Shown: positions 1 to 7,804 of the stretch, in pieces | Layout: each line of letters begins with the position of its first letter | Numbering within the stretch: the stretch's first letter is position 1 | Assembly (NCBI RefSeq): GCF_014267175.1 | Contig: NZ_JACMTR010000002.1 | Location: 4,489,501 to 4,553,500, forward strand | Direction of reading: 5' to 3' | Source: Pseudonocardia sp. C8 | Lineage (GTDB): Bacteria; Actinomycetota; Actinomycetes; Mycobacteriales; Pseudonocardiaceae | Length of the DNA stretch: 64,000 bases | The notes under the pieces: model-generated | The model's database searches: none | What the model saw: only the letters and a program-made list of their open reading frames with translations | What the model was told of the DNA's origin: nothing | Translations under genes and position numbers: made by a program

Positions 1-705
1 CGTGACCATCTCGCGGTCGGAGAGCCGGTCGCCGTCCTCCTCCTGCGCGGCGATCAGCGCGCTGACCAGGTCGTCGGCCGGTTCCGCGCGGCGGGCGTCG
101 ATCAGCGCGTGCGTGTGGTCGACGGCCGCGCGCAGGACCCCGGACATCCGTTCGGGGTCCCGGCTGGTCAGCACCCGGCCCCACTCGTGCCACTGCGGCC
201 GCTGGGCCTCGGGCACGCCGACGAGCTCGCAGATGACGGTGATCGGCAGCGGGTAGGAGAACGCCTCGACGAGGTCGACCCGCCCGGCCGCGGCGATGTC
301 GTCGAGCAGCCGCGCGGTGATCTCCTCGACCCGGGGGCGGAGCGCCTGCACCCGCTTCACGGTGAACGCGCGGGACACGAGCTTGCGCAGCCGGGTGTGC
401 TCCGCGCCGTCGGTGGTGAGGATGTTCCGGATCAGGTAGCCGGCCAGGTCGTCGTCCAGCCCGAGCTTCTGCAGGATCAGCTCCCGCACGCCCGGCCCGC
501 CCGCGAGCTCGGGGTCGTTGACGAACCGCGGGTCGGTGAGCACGGTCCGGACGTCGTCGTACCGGGTGACCAGCACGACCGGCGGCGAGCCCAGCATCGT
601 CACGTGCGTGACCGGCGCCTGCTCGCGCAGCCGGGCGAACCCCGTGTAGGGGTCGGCGGTGAACTCCGGTGCCGTCAGGTCCTGCACCTCGGTCGGCGTG
701 CTCAT
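1..705 (-). CDS. Cytochrome P450, N-terminal part (cut by window edge)
   Basis: Heme-thiolate monooxygenase of the cytochrome P450 superfamily. Only the first 235 residues are inside the window; the C-terminal half lies beyond the left edge. Read from an ATG at 703-705 behind a GGGGGAG ribosome site, the protein opens MSTPTEVQDL and shows the TRYDDVRTVL and DPRFVND stretches, an HTRLRKLVSRAFT helix-C motif (its Arg normally contacts a heme propionate) and PLPITVICELVGVP. The I-helix Thr, the ExxR motif and the heme-ligand Cys would fall outside, so activity cannot be judged. Substrate unknown. A TetR-type regulator is encoded just upstream on the same strand and may control it. Confidence 0.9.
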   Translation of the reverse strand, partial: MSTPTEVQDLTAPEFTADPYTGFARLREQAPVTHVTMLGSPPVVLVTRYDDVRTVLTDPRFVNDPELAGGPGVRELILQKLGLDDDLAGYLIRNILTTDGAEHTRLRKLVSRAFTVKRVQALRPRVEEITARLLDDIAAAGRVDLVEAFSYPLPITVICELVGVPEAQRPQWHEWGRVLTSRDPERMSGVLRAAVDHTHALIDARRAEPADDLVSALIAAQEEDGDRLSDREMVT

Positions 706-747
706 GGCGTTGCTCCCCCTCGTGGTGGTGGCGCGTCGCGGCCGGGA

Positions 748-1485
748 TCACCGGACGCGGCGGCGCCATTCGGTGTCGATGTGGTCGATCAACGGCCGGT
801 ACAGCGCGGCCACCTCCGCCGCGACCCGCGCGGCGCCGGACTCGGGGGCCGGGCCCGCCAGCAGGCGGCGGACGGCGTGCTCGATCAGCTCGCCGCGGCG
901 GCCGCTGTCCGCGGGCACGAACGTCCCGGACTGCGGCAGGCCGCCCAGCACGAAGAACCCGTAGGTGACCGCGGCCCAGCTGTGCACCTGCTCGTCGACG
1001 TCCAGGTCGTCGGCGACCAGCCCCGCCTCGCGCAGCAGCCGGAGGTAGCGGCGGGACACGTCGTTGCGCTGCGCGGCGAGCTCGCCGAGCGTCTCCGCCG
1101 CCTCGTGGACGAGCCGGCCCAGCACCTCGACGTCGCCGAGGTACAGCACCCGGGCGACGTCGTCGCCGAGCATCCGCTCGTACATCAGCCGTGACATCCG
1201 CCAGGGCAGCGCGACCGCGGGCTCGGCGAGGATCCGGTCGGCCAGGTCGGCCAGCATCCGTCGCTGCGCGCGCAGCAGGACGGTCAGGAACAGCGCGTCC
1301 TTGGTGCGGACGTGCAGGTAGACGGTCCCCTTGCCCACCCCGGCCCGGCGCGCGACGTCCTCGATCGTCACCCGCCGGTAGCCCTGGCGGACGAGCAGCT
1401 CACCCGCCGCGTCGAGCACCCGCTCCATCCGCGCGGTGTCCCCGGCCGGCGGCGCCGCTGTGACTGGATTGACGGATCCGGTCAT
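748..1485 (-). CDS. TetR-family transcriptional regulator
   Basis: Probable ligand-responsive repressor, 245 residues. The N-terminal TetR helix-turn-helix is clear at residues 20-65: ERVLDAAGELLVRQGYRR, then TIEDVARRAGVGKGTVYLHV. The C-terminal part is helical and not assignable to a ligand class. I chose the ATG at 1483-1485 (MTGSVNPV) because an earlier start at 1536 would overlap the divergent crotonase gene at 1535; homologues normally have only a short tail before the HTH. It sits 42 bases upstream of the P450 gene on the same strand and divergent from the crotonase gene, so both are plausible targets. The 49-base divergent gap leaves little room for two promoters, which suggests shared control. 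Confidence 0.88.
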   Translation of the reverse strand: MTGSVNPVTAAPPAGDTARMERVLDAAGELLVRQGYRRVTIEDVARRAGVGKGTVYLHVRTKDALFLTVLLRAQRRMLADLADRILAEPAVALPWRMSRLMYERMLGDDVARVLYLGDVEVLGRLVHEAAETLGELAAQRNDVSRRYLRLLREAGLVADDLDVDEQVHSWAAVTYGFFVLGGLPQSGTFVPADSGRRGELIEHAVRRLLAGPAPESGAARVAAEVAALYRPLIDHIDTEWRRRVR

Positions 1486-1522
1486 GCGGTCAGAGTAGCT
1501 CCCGCCCGGGGCGCTGTCGAGA

Positions 1523-1528
1523 TACCGT
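1523..1528 (+). promoter_or_regulatory. Candidate -10 box of a leaderless crotonase transcript
   Basis: TACCGT fits the actinobacterial TANNNT -10 consensus and ends six bases before the ATG at 1535. No Shine-Dalgarno sequence is present between them, so translation would begin at or next to the transcript 5' end. No convincing -35 box is seen. Confidence 0.4.
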
Positions 1529-1534
1529 CGAGCC

Positions 1535-2308
1535 ATGTCCGACTACGAGCATCTGCTGGTCAAGCAGGACGGCGACACGGTCCGGATCACGATGAACCGG
1601 CCCGCACGCCGGAACTCGCTGACCGAGGAACACCTGCGCGAGCTGCTGGACGCCTTCGAGTCCGCGGGCCGCAGCGACGCGACCGGCATCGTGCTCGCCG
1701 GTGAGGGCAAGGCGTTCTCGTCCGGCCACGACTTCGGCGACGTCGCCGGCCGCGACCTCGCCCGCGTCCGCGACCTGCTCCGCCTCTGCACCACGGTGAT
1801 GCGGACCGTGCAGGAGGTCCCGCAGGTGGTCGTCGCCCGGGTGCACGCCACCGCCTGGGCGGCCGGCTGCCAGCTCGTCGCGTCCTGCGACCTGGCCGTC
1901 GCCGCCGAGTCGGCGACGTTCGCCCTGCCCGGCGGCAAGGGCGGCTGGTTCTGCCACACCCCGGCCGTCCCGGTGGCCCGCAACGTCGGCCGCAAGCGGC
2001 TCATGGAGCTGGCGCTCACCGGCGACCCGATCGCCGCGGTCACGGCCGCCGAGTGGGGCCTGGTCAACTACGCCGTCCCGGACGCCGAGCTGGACGCCCG
2101 GGTCGACGAGCTGCTCGCCCGCGCCACCCGCGGCAGCCGGCTGTCCAAGGCGGTCGGCAAGCAGACCCTCTACGCGCAGCTCGACCGCCCCGAGGCCGAC
2201 GCCTACGCCATCGCCTCCGAGGTCATGACCTCGATGTCGCAGTCCGGCGGCGCCCGCGAGGGCATGGCCGCGTTCCTGGAGAAGCGCGCCGCGCAGTGGC
2301 CCGACTAG
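1535..2308 (+). CDS. Enoyl-CoA hydratase/isomerase (crotonase) family protein
   Basis: Crotonase-fold acyl-CoA enzyme, 257 residues, the normal length for the family. The first oxyanion-hole segment is at about residues 55-70 (LAGEGKAFSSGHDFGDV) and the second at about 105-130 (ATAWAAGCQLVASCDLAVAAESATFALPG is the region, ending in a GGKGGW loop). The canonical Glu pair of enoyl-CoA hydratase 1 is not obvious, so hydratase, isomerase or another crotonase reaction is possible. The ATG at 1535 is preceded by a TACCGT box six bases away and no ribosome site. Divergent from the TetR gene. It ends 25 bases before the lipoprotein gene and could be co-transcribed with it, but that gene has its own TAGGCT box. 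Confidence 0.88.
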   Translation: MSDYEHLLVKQDGDTVRITMNRPARRNSLTEEHLRELLDAFESAGRSDATGIVLAGEGKAFSSGHDFGDVAGRDLARVRDLLRLCTTVMRTVQEVPQVVVARVHATAWAAGCQLVASCDLAVAAESATFALPGGKGGWFCHTPAVPVARNVGRKRLMELALTGDPIAAVTAAEWGLVNYAVPDAELDARVDELLARATRGSRLSKAVGKQTLYAQLDRPEADAYAIASEVMTSMSQSGGAREGMAAFLEKRAAQWPD

Positions 2309-2333
2309 GAGATCCCCTAGGCTCGGCCGGACC

Positions 2334-3224
2334 ATGGGGGATCCGGGCCGACTGAGCAGGCGGGGACTGCTCGGCGCCGCGCTGGCGCTGGGCGGTGCCG
2401 CGCTGGCCGGCGGCTGCGGCCGTGAGTCGTCCGATCCGCTGGCCCGGTTGCGCAGCGGCGGGGACGTCGTCGTCGGGCTCTCCGGGGAGCGCCCGTTCGG
2501 CTACACCGACGGGTCGGGCCGGCCGACCGGGGAGAGCCCCGAGGTGGCCCGCGCCGTCGTCGCCGAGATCGGCGGCGGCGGGCTGATCGCCGTCCAGGTC
2601 GCGTTCGACCAGCTCATCCCCGACCTGCTCGACGGCCAGTTCGACGTCATCGCGGTCGGGCTCACCGTGACCCCGCTGCGCTGCCAGCAGGTCGCCTTCT
2701 CCCGGCCGGACTACGTCGCCAGCACCGCGCTGCTCGTCCCGGCCGGGAACCCGCTCGGCGTGGCCACCCTGGCCGGGGTCCGGCGGGCCGGTGCGACGCT
2801 CGGGGTGCTCCGCGGATCGGCCGAGCAGGAGTTCGCGTACGCCGCGCACATCCCGGCGGACAGGATCGTCACGTTCGACTCGCAGGGCGCGCTCGTGCGC
2901 GGGGTGGCCGCGGGTGAGGCCCAGGTCGGCGCGCTGACCCGGATCGCGCTGCTCGACGAGGTCCGGCGCAACGCCGGCATAGGCCTGGAGGTCACCGCCG
3001 GGTTCACGCCCGAGGTCGGCGGGCGCCGGGTCGCCGGAGCCGGCGCGTTCGCGTTCCGGCCGGGCGACGCAGCGTTCCGCGCCGAGTTCGACCGCGGCCT
3101 GACCGCGCTGCAGGAGTCCGGACGCTGGCTGGAGATCGCCCGGCCGTTCGGGTTCACCGAGCACAACCTGCCGCCGCGCGACCTCACGATCGACGAGCTC
3201 TGCGCCCGCACCCCCGAGTCCTGA
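2334..3224 (+). CDS. Orphan solute-binding lipoprotein, EhuB-like (amino acid/ectoine type)
   Basis: Extracytoplasmic solute-binding protein of family 3 (polar amino acids and related), 296 residues. The N-terminus has an arginine pair and hydrophobic segment (LSRRGLLGAALALGG) followed by a lipobox LAGGC with Cys at about residue 28, so it should be a membrane-anchored lipoprotein, possibly exported by Tat. The body has the family signature GERPFGYTDGSGRPTGESPEVARAV-like opening and the FDVIAVGLTVTPLRC hinge. The C-terminus (RPFGFTEHNLPPRDLTIDELC) resembles that of the ectoine-binding EhuB subgroup, which is an inference from memory of the family. No permease or ATPase gene is nearby, so it either serves transporters encoded elsewhere or acts as a sensor. 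Confidence 0.85.
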   Translation: MGDPGRLSRRGLLGAALALGGAALAGGCGRESSDPLARLRSGGDVVVGLSGERPFGYTDGSGRPTGESPEVARAVVAEIGGGGLIAVQVAFDQLIPDLLDGQFDVIAVGLTVTPLRCQQVAFSRPDYVASTALLVPAGNPLGVATLAGVRRAGATLGVLRGSAEQEFAYAAHIPADRIVTFDSQGALVRGVAAGEAQVGALTRIALLDEVRRNAGIGLEVTAGFTPEVGGRRVAGAGAFAFRPGDAAFRAEFDRGLTALQESGRWLEIARPFGFTEHNLPPRDLTIDELCARTPES

Positions 3225-3259
3225 CCGCCCCGGCGGGCGCGGGATGCGAGGATCCGCCC

Positions 3260-4201
3260 ATGGTGCTGCGCATCGCCGGCTTCCCGGTCCCCGGTCCGTC
3301 CGAGCTGCTCACCGGGGCGGCCGGTGTCCTCGACCGGACCGGTGAGCTCGCCGGATCGGTCGTGGCACTGCCGGCCCGCGCCGGTGAGCTGATCGACGAG
3401 GCCGGGTCGCTGGTCGGGCGGATCGCCACGATCGCCTCCCGCGCGGAGGACCTGCTGGACCGGGTGGACGGCGTCGTCGCCCGCGCGGACGTCCTGATCG
3501 GGACCGTGGAAGGGGTCGCCGCGGAGGCGACCGAGGTGGTCGGGCAGGTGCGGCCGGTGGCCGACCGGGCAGCCGACCTCGTCACGCGGGTCTCGGGAGT
3601 AGCCGACGACGCCACCGGCCTGATCACCCGCGTCTCCGGGGTCGCCGACGACGCCGGCAGCCTGATCACCCGAGTCTCGGGGGTCGCCGAGGACGCGGAC
3701 GGCCTGGTCCGCACCGTCACGACGGTTGCCGGTGAGGCCGAGGGCCTGGTCCGCACGGTCACCGGTGTCAGCGACCGCGCCGGGCACCTGATCGCGCAGG
3801 TGGAGCAGGTGACCGGGGACGCGACCGGCGTCGTCGACGCGGCGAACCGGGTCGCAGCCCGGGCCGGCGAGGTCGTCGACCAGGCCGCGGGCACCAGCGA
3901 CCAGGCCGGCCGGCTGCTCGACGTCTACGGCCCGCTCGCGCACCGGGCAGCGCCGCTGGCCACCCGGTTCGTCGACGAGCTCTCCGAGACCGAGGTGCAC
4001 GCCGCGATCAAGCTCGTGGACCAGCTCCCGGTGTTCACCGAGCACATGGAGAACGACATCATGCCGATCCTGGCCACGCTGGACCGGGTCGGCCCGGACG
4101 TCCACGAGCTGCTGGACGTGCTGAAGGAGGTCCGGCAGGCGATCGTCGGGATCCCCGGCTTCAAGCTGCTGAGCCGCCGCGGCGAGAGGGACGAGGCCTG
4201 A
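3260..4201 (+). CDS. Protein built of 14-residue amphipathic helical repeats
   Basis: Not recognised as a named family. The 313 residues contain a long run (about 75-230) of tandem 14-residue repeats such as LVTRVSGVADDATG, LITRVSGVADDAGS and LITRVSGVAEDADG. Hydrophobic residues fall at positions 1, 5, 8 and 12 with acidic or polar residues between, which predicts an amphipathic helix or coiled coil, broadly like apolipoprotein repeats. A non-repetitive C-terminal part (ETEVHAAIKLVDQLPVFTEHM onwards) ends in a basic tail. No signal peptide or membrane span. The ATG at 3260 has a GAGGA site eight bases upstream. It points toward meaA, with a strong inverted repeat between them. Confidence 0.75.
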   Translation: MVLRIAGFPVPGPSELLTGAAGVLDRTGELAGSVVALPARAGELIDEAGSLVGRIATIASRAEDLLDRVDGVVARADVLIGTVEGVAAEATEVVGQVRPVADRAADLVTRVSGVADDATGLITRVSGVADDAGSLITRVSGVAEDADGLVRTVTTVAGEAEGLVRTVTGVSDRAGHLIAQVEQVTGDATGVVDAANRVAARAGEVVDQAAGTSDQAGRLLDVYGPLAHRAAPLATRFVDELSETEVHAAIKLVDQLPVFTEHMENDIMPILATLDRVGPDVHELLDVLKEVRQAIVGIPGFKLLSRRGERDEA

Positions 4202-4238
4202 CCCGCCGCTCCCCCAGCACCCTAGCCGCCAGCACCCC

Positions 4239-4287
4239 CACTCATGGAGCTTCAGTCCCGTGGCACAGGACTGAAGCTCCATGAGTG
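4239..4287. terminator. 20-bp perfect inverted repeat between convergent genes
   Basis: Two perfect 20-base arms, CACTCATGGAGCTTCAGTCC at 4239-4258 and its complement at 4268-4287, with a nine-base loop. It sits between the 14-residue-repeat gene and the convergent mutase gene, so a bidirectional terminator is the natural reading. There is no T-run, and the arms are less GC-rich than their surroundings, which is unusual here. Confidence 0.6.
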
Positions 4288-4310
4288 TGAGACCGGGCGG
4301 GGGCGCGGGC

Positions 4311-6329
4311 TCAGGAGAGACCCTGGGCCTGCCGGATCAGCGTGACGATCTCGTCCATCATCTCGGTCAGCCGGAAGTTCTTCGGCGTGAACACCGCGGC
4401 GACCCCACCCTCGCGCAGCCGCTTCTCGTCCTCCGGCGGGATGATCCCGCCGACCACGACCGGGATCTCCCCCGCGCCGGCGTCCCGCAGGCCCTGCACG
4501 ACGGCCGGCACGACCTCCAGGTGCGACCCGGACAGCACCGACAGCCCGACGGCGTGCACGCCCTCCTGCACCGCCGCCGCCACGATCTGCGACGGCGTCA
4601 GCCGGATGCCCTGGTAGACGACCTCGAACCCGACGTCCCGGGCCCGGACGGCGACCTGCTCGGCGCCGTTGGAGTGCCCGTCGAGGCCGGGCTTGCCGAC
4701 CAGCAGCCGCAGCCGCTGGCCGAGCTCGTCGCCGGTGTCCCGGACCCGCGCGCGGACGTCGGCGATCTCGGCGGCACCCTCGCCGGACGCGGTCGCCGCG
4801 GACACCCCGGTCGGGGCCCGGAACTCGCCGAACACCTCGCGCAGCGCGCCGGCCCACTCGCCGGTGGTCACGCCCGCCTTCGCGCAGTCGATCGAGACCT
4901 GCACGAGGTTCCGGTCGGTCTTGGCCGCGTCCCGCAGCGCGCGCAGCGCCTCGTCGACGGCGGCCTGGTCGCGTTCCGCACGCCACCTCCTGATCGCCTC
5001 GACCGCGGCCCGCTCGGTCTCCGGGTCGACGGTGAAGATCGCCTCGGCGCCCTCGGCCTGCAGCGGGCTGCGCTCGGTGGTCTCGAACTTGTTGACGCCG
5101 ACGACGACCTCGTCGCCGGACTCCAGCCTGCGGCGCCGCGCGGCCAGCGAGCTGACGAGCTCGCCCTTCATGTAGCCGCTCTCGACGGCCGCGACCGCGC
5201 CGCCCATCTCCTGCACGCGGTCGATCTCGGCGCGGGCGCCGTCGACGAGCTCGGTCACCTTCGCCTCGACGACCCGCGAACCGTCGAAGATGTCCTCGTA
5301 CTCGAGCAGGTCGGTCTCGTAGGCCAGCACCTGCTGCATCCGCAGTGCCCACTGCTGGTCCCACGGCCGCGGCAGGCCGAGGGCCTCGTTCCAGGCCGGC
5401 AGCTGCACGGCGCGTGCCCGCGCGTCCTTGGAGAGCGTGACGGCCAGCATCTCCAGCACGATCCGCTGGACGTTGTTCTCGGGCTGGGCCTCGGTCAGCC
5501 CCAGCGAGTTGACCTGGACGCCGTAGCGCAGGCGTCGCTGCTTGGGGTTCTCGACGCCGTAGCGCTCGCGGGTGATCTCGTCCCAGAGCCGGGCCAGTGC
5601 CCGCATCTTGCACATCTCCTCGACGAACCGGATGCCGGCATTGACGAAGAACGAGATGCGGCCGACGACGTCGCCGAACTTCTCCGGCGGGACCTGGCCG
5701 GAGTCGCGGACGGAGTCGAGCACCGCGATCGCGGTGGACAGCGCGTACGCCAGCTCCTGCTGCGGGGTCGCCCCGGCCTCCTGCAGGTGGTAGCTGCAGA
5801 TGTTGATCGGGTTCCACTTGGGGATCTCCGAGACCGACCAGGCGACCATGTCGGTGATCAGCCGCAGGCTGGGCCCGGGCGGGAACACGTAGGTGCCCCG
5901 GGACAGGTACTCCTTGACGATGTCGTTCTGGGTGGTGCCGGCGAGCTTCCTCCGCACGTCGGCGTAGTCGAGCCCCTGGTCCTGCGCCTGCTCCTCGGCG
6001 ACGGCGACGTAGAGCGCCAGCAGCCACATCGCCGGGGCGTTGATCGTCATGGAGGTGTTGGCCTCGGCGACCGGGATGCCCTCGAACAGCGCCCGCATGT
6101 CACCGATGTGGCTGATCGGCACGCCGACCTTGCCGACCTCGCCCTTGGCGAGCTCGTCGTCCGGGTCGTACCCGGTCTGGGTGGGCAGGTCGAAGGCGAC
6201 CGAGAGGCCGGTCTGGCCCTTGGCGAGGTTGCGCCGGTAGAGCTCGTTGGTCTTCTCCGCCGACGAGTGCCCGGCGTAGGTCCGGATCACCCACGGGCGG
6301 TCGCGCTCACGATCGGTCGGGTACGGCAC
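4311..6329 (-). CDS. meaA: Ethylmalonyl-CoA mutase, MeaA type (B12-dependent)
   Basis: Adenosylcobalamin-dependent acyl-CoA mutase of the MeaA/Ecm branch, converting ethylmalonyl-CoA to methylsuccinyl-CoA in the ethylmalonyl-CoA pathway. Residues 1-520 form the CoA-binding barrel with RTYAGHSSAEKTNELY, VAFDLPTQTGYDPD and QNDIVKEYLSRGTYVFPPG; the C-terminal B12 domain carries GLDGHSNG (the DxHxxG cobalt-ligand motif), SVLSGSH and GGIIP. The GHSNG form is typical of MeaA rather than methylmalonyl-CoA mutase. I chose the GTG at 6327-6329 (VPYPTDRERDRPW), giving 672 residues, because GGAGG lies seven bases upstream and homologues begin there; an in-frame GTG/ATG further up at 6416 is less likely. 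No ccr or other pathway gene is in the window. Confidence 0.93.
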   Translation of the reverse strand: MPYPTDRERDRPWVIRTYAGHSSAEKTNELYRRNLAKGQTGLSVAFDLPTQTGYDPDDELAKGEVGKVGVPISHIGDMRALFEGIPVAEANTSMTINAPAMWLLALYVAVAEEQAQDQGLDYADVRRKLAGTTQNDIVKEYLSRGTYVFPPGPSLRLITDMVAWSVSEIPKWNPINICSYHLQEAGATPQQELAYALSTAIAVLDSVRDSGQVPPEKFGDVVGRISFFVNAGIRFVEEMCKMRALARLWDEITRERYGVENPKQRRLRYGVQVNSLGLTEAQPENNVQRIVLEMLAVTLSKDARARAVQLPAWNEALGLPRPWDQQWALRMQQVLAYETDLLEYEDIFDGSRVVEAKVTELVDGARAEIDRVQEMGGAVAAVESGYMKGELVSSLAARRRRLESGDEVVVGVNKFETTERSPLQAEGAEAIFTVDPETERAAVEAIRRWRAERDQAAVDEALRALRDAAKTDRNLVQVSIDCAKAGVTTGEWAGALREVFGEFRAPTGVSAATASGEGAAEIADVRARVRDTGDELGQRLRLLVGKPGLDGHSNGAEQVAVRARDVGFEVVYQGIRLTPSQIVAAAVQEGVHAVGLSVLSGSHLEVVPAVVQGLRDAGAGEIPVVVGGIIPPEDEKRLREGGVAAVFTPKNFRLTEMMDEIVTLIRQAQGLS

Positions 6330-6539
6330 CGGACACCTCCGCGTCGTCGTCGGCACAGCCGGTCCAGATTCTACTGGCGAGTAGGGCACGGCGGGCGTCG
6401 AGTCGCCCCTCGTCACACCCTCCTGCGCGGAAAACTACGCGATCTGCGCGACATATCAAGCGCTGGATCGGTTCACCCCGCCGGCCGGCCAGGACCCGCG
6501 AACCCAGCGGGACCGTCCCGGGGATGCGACCATCGGCCG

Positions 6540-6875
6540 GTGGCGTTCGACCTCGTCCCCCGTCTGGGCACGATCGTCGGCATGCTCGTGGCCCTGGTCG
6601 TGATCTGCCTGCTGTTGCGTTGGACCTTCGGTCACCACAAGAACCTGCTGCTGCCCACCGAGGACCCCGACGACCCGGTCGCGACCGGGCTGCTCACCGA
6701 GGTCGCCCGGCGGCCGGACGCCGACGCCGCCGCGACGCTGCGCGAGCGGCTGCGCTCCGAGGGGATCCGCTCGACCGTGTCCCCCGCCGACGACGGCGGC
6801 TACGCCCTGCTGGTCTTCCCGCGCGACGTCCCCGGCGCCACGGCCGTGCTCGGCCGCGACCACCCGCCGGGCTGA
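6540..6875 (+). CDS. Small membrane-anchored protein
   Basis: Not assigned to a family. About 111 residues: one N-terminal transmembrane helix (LGTIVGMLVALVVICLLL), then a small soluble domain ending GIRSTVSPADDGGYALLVFPRDV. That ending, with an effective-charge turn and a short beta hairpin, resembles DUF2007-like signal-transducing domains, but this is only a resemblance. The GTG at 6540 keeps seven residues before the helix; an ATG at 6582 inside the helix is the alternative. It is divergent from meaA and convergent with the DUF1206 gene, which begins its stop seven bases later. Codon use matches its neighbours. Confidence 0.6.
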   Translation: MAFDLVPRLGTIVGMLVALVVICLLLRWTFGHHKNLLLPTEDPDDPVATGLLTEVARRPDADAAATLRERLRSEGIRSTVSPADDGGYALLVFPRDVPGATAVLGRDHPPG

Positions 6876-6881
6876 ACCGGG

Positions 6882-7730
6882 TCAGGACACCCGGTGGTAC
6901 CGGGCGTCGAAGAAGCAGAACAGGCCGTAGCAGGCGATCCCGAGCCCCACCGCGAGCAGCAGGACCACCCCGTAGGGCTGCTCACGCAGCGTCTTCAGCG
7001 CCGCGTCCAGCCCGTTCGCCCGCTGCGGGTCGTAGGTCAGCGCCGCACTCACCAGCAGCACGCCCACCACGCCGATCGCGACCCCCTTGGCGATGAAGCC
7101 CACCTGCCCGGTACGGGCGTTGAGCCGGCGGGTCCGCAGGCTCGCCGCGAAGAGGTCCTGGTCCTCGGTGAACTGCTTCCGCCAGCCGTTCCTGATCATG
7201 TTCCCGCCGACGGCCAGTACGACGACCCCCACCACGGCGATCAACACCGGACCGCCCGGCAGCCCCAGCACTCCGGCGGCCGCCCGGCTGCCCCCGGACG
7301 AGGTGCGCCCCTGGACCGCCGTCGTCGCGGCGGCGGCCCCGAGCGCGGCGTAGACCACCGCGAGCCCGGCGGAGGCGATCCGCTTCCAGATCCGGAACCC
7401 GCGGCTGCCCACCACGCCGACACCGCGGACCGCCACCAGGGCGCGCCACAGCACGACCGCGGCGAACCCGGCCACCACCACCCAGAGCAGGACCCGGCCC
7501 ATCGGCTCGGCGGCGATCGCGGTGAACGCTCCGTTCTGGTCCGCCGGGGCCCCCGATCCCAGGGCGACCTGCACGGCCAGCCAACCGATCAGCAGGTGCA
7601 GCACCCCGTAGGCGGCGATGCCGACCCGCGCGGCGACCCGCACCGGCGCCGAGCGTGCCGCGGCCCGCGCGCCCCGGTCCGCCGTACGACCGGCCCGGTG
7701 CACGTCCTCCGCGTCGGGGGTGCTCACCAT
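6882..7730 (-). CDS. DUF1206 integral membrane protein
   Basis: Polytopic membrane protein of unknown function, 282 residues, with about six transmembrane helices arranged as three similar helix pairs, the DUF1206 architecture. Visible landmarks are VGIAAYGVLHLLIGWLAVQ in the first pair, RIWKRIASAGLAVVYAALG in the second and RTGQVGFIAKGVAIGVVGVLL in the third; each has an Arg or Lys before a Gly-rich helix. I chose the ATG at 7728-7730 (MVSTPDAED) since the longer reading upstream enters the murA antisense. It lies 75 bases after the murA stop on the same strand and may be read with murA. Confidence 0.85.
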   Translation of the reverse strand: MVSTPDAEDVHRAGRTADRGARAAARSAPVRVAARVGIAAYGVLHLLIGWLAVQVALGSGAPADQNGAFTAIAAEPMGRVLLWVVVAGFAAVVLWRALVAVRGVGVVGSRGFRIWKRIASAGLAVVYAALGAAAATTAVQGRTSSGGSRAAAGVLGLPGGPVLIAVVGVVVLAVGGNMIRNGWRKQFTEDQDLFAASLRTRRLNARTGQVGFIAKGVAIGVVGVLLVSAALTYDPQRANGLDAALKTLREQPYGVVLLLAVGLGIACYGLFCFFDARYHRVS

Positions 7731-7804
7731 GGCCGGCCTCCTCCGCTCTCCGGTGGTGAGCCTGCCACGACCGGGTGGCGGCGGCAGCGCCACCGGGCCG
7801 GCCG

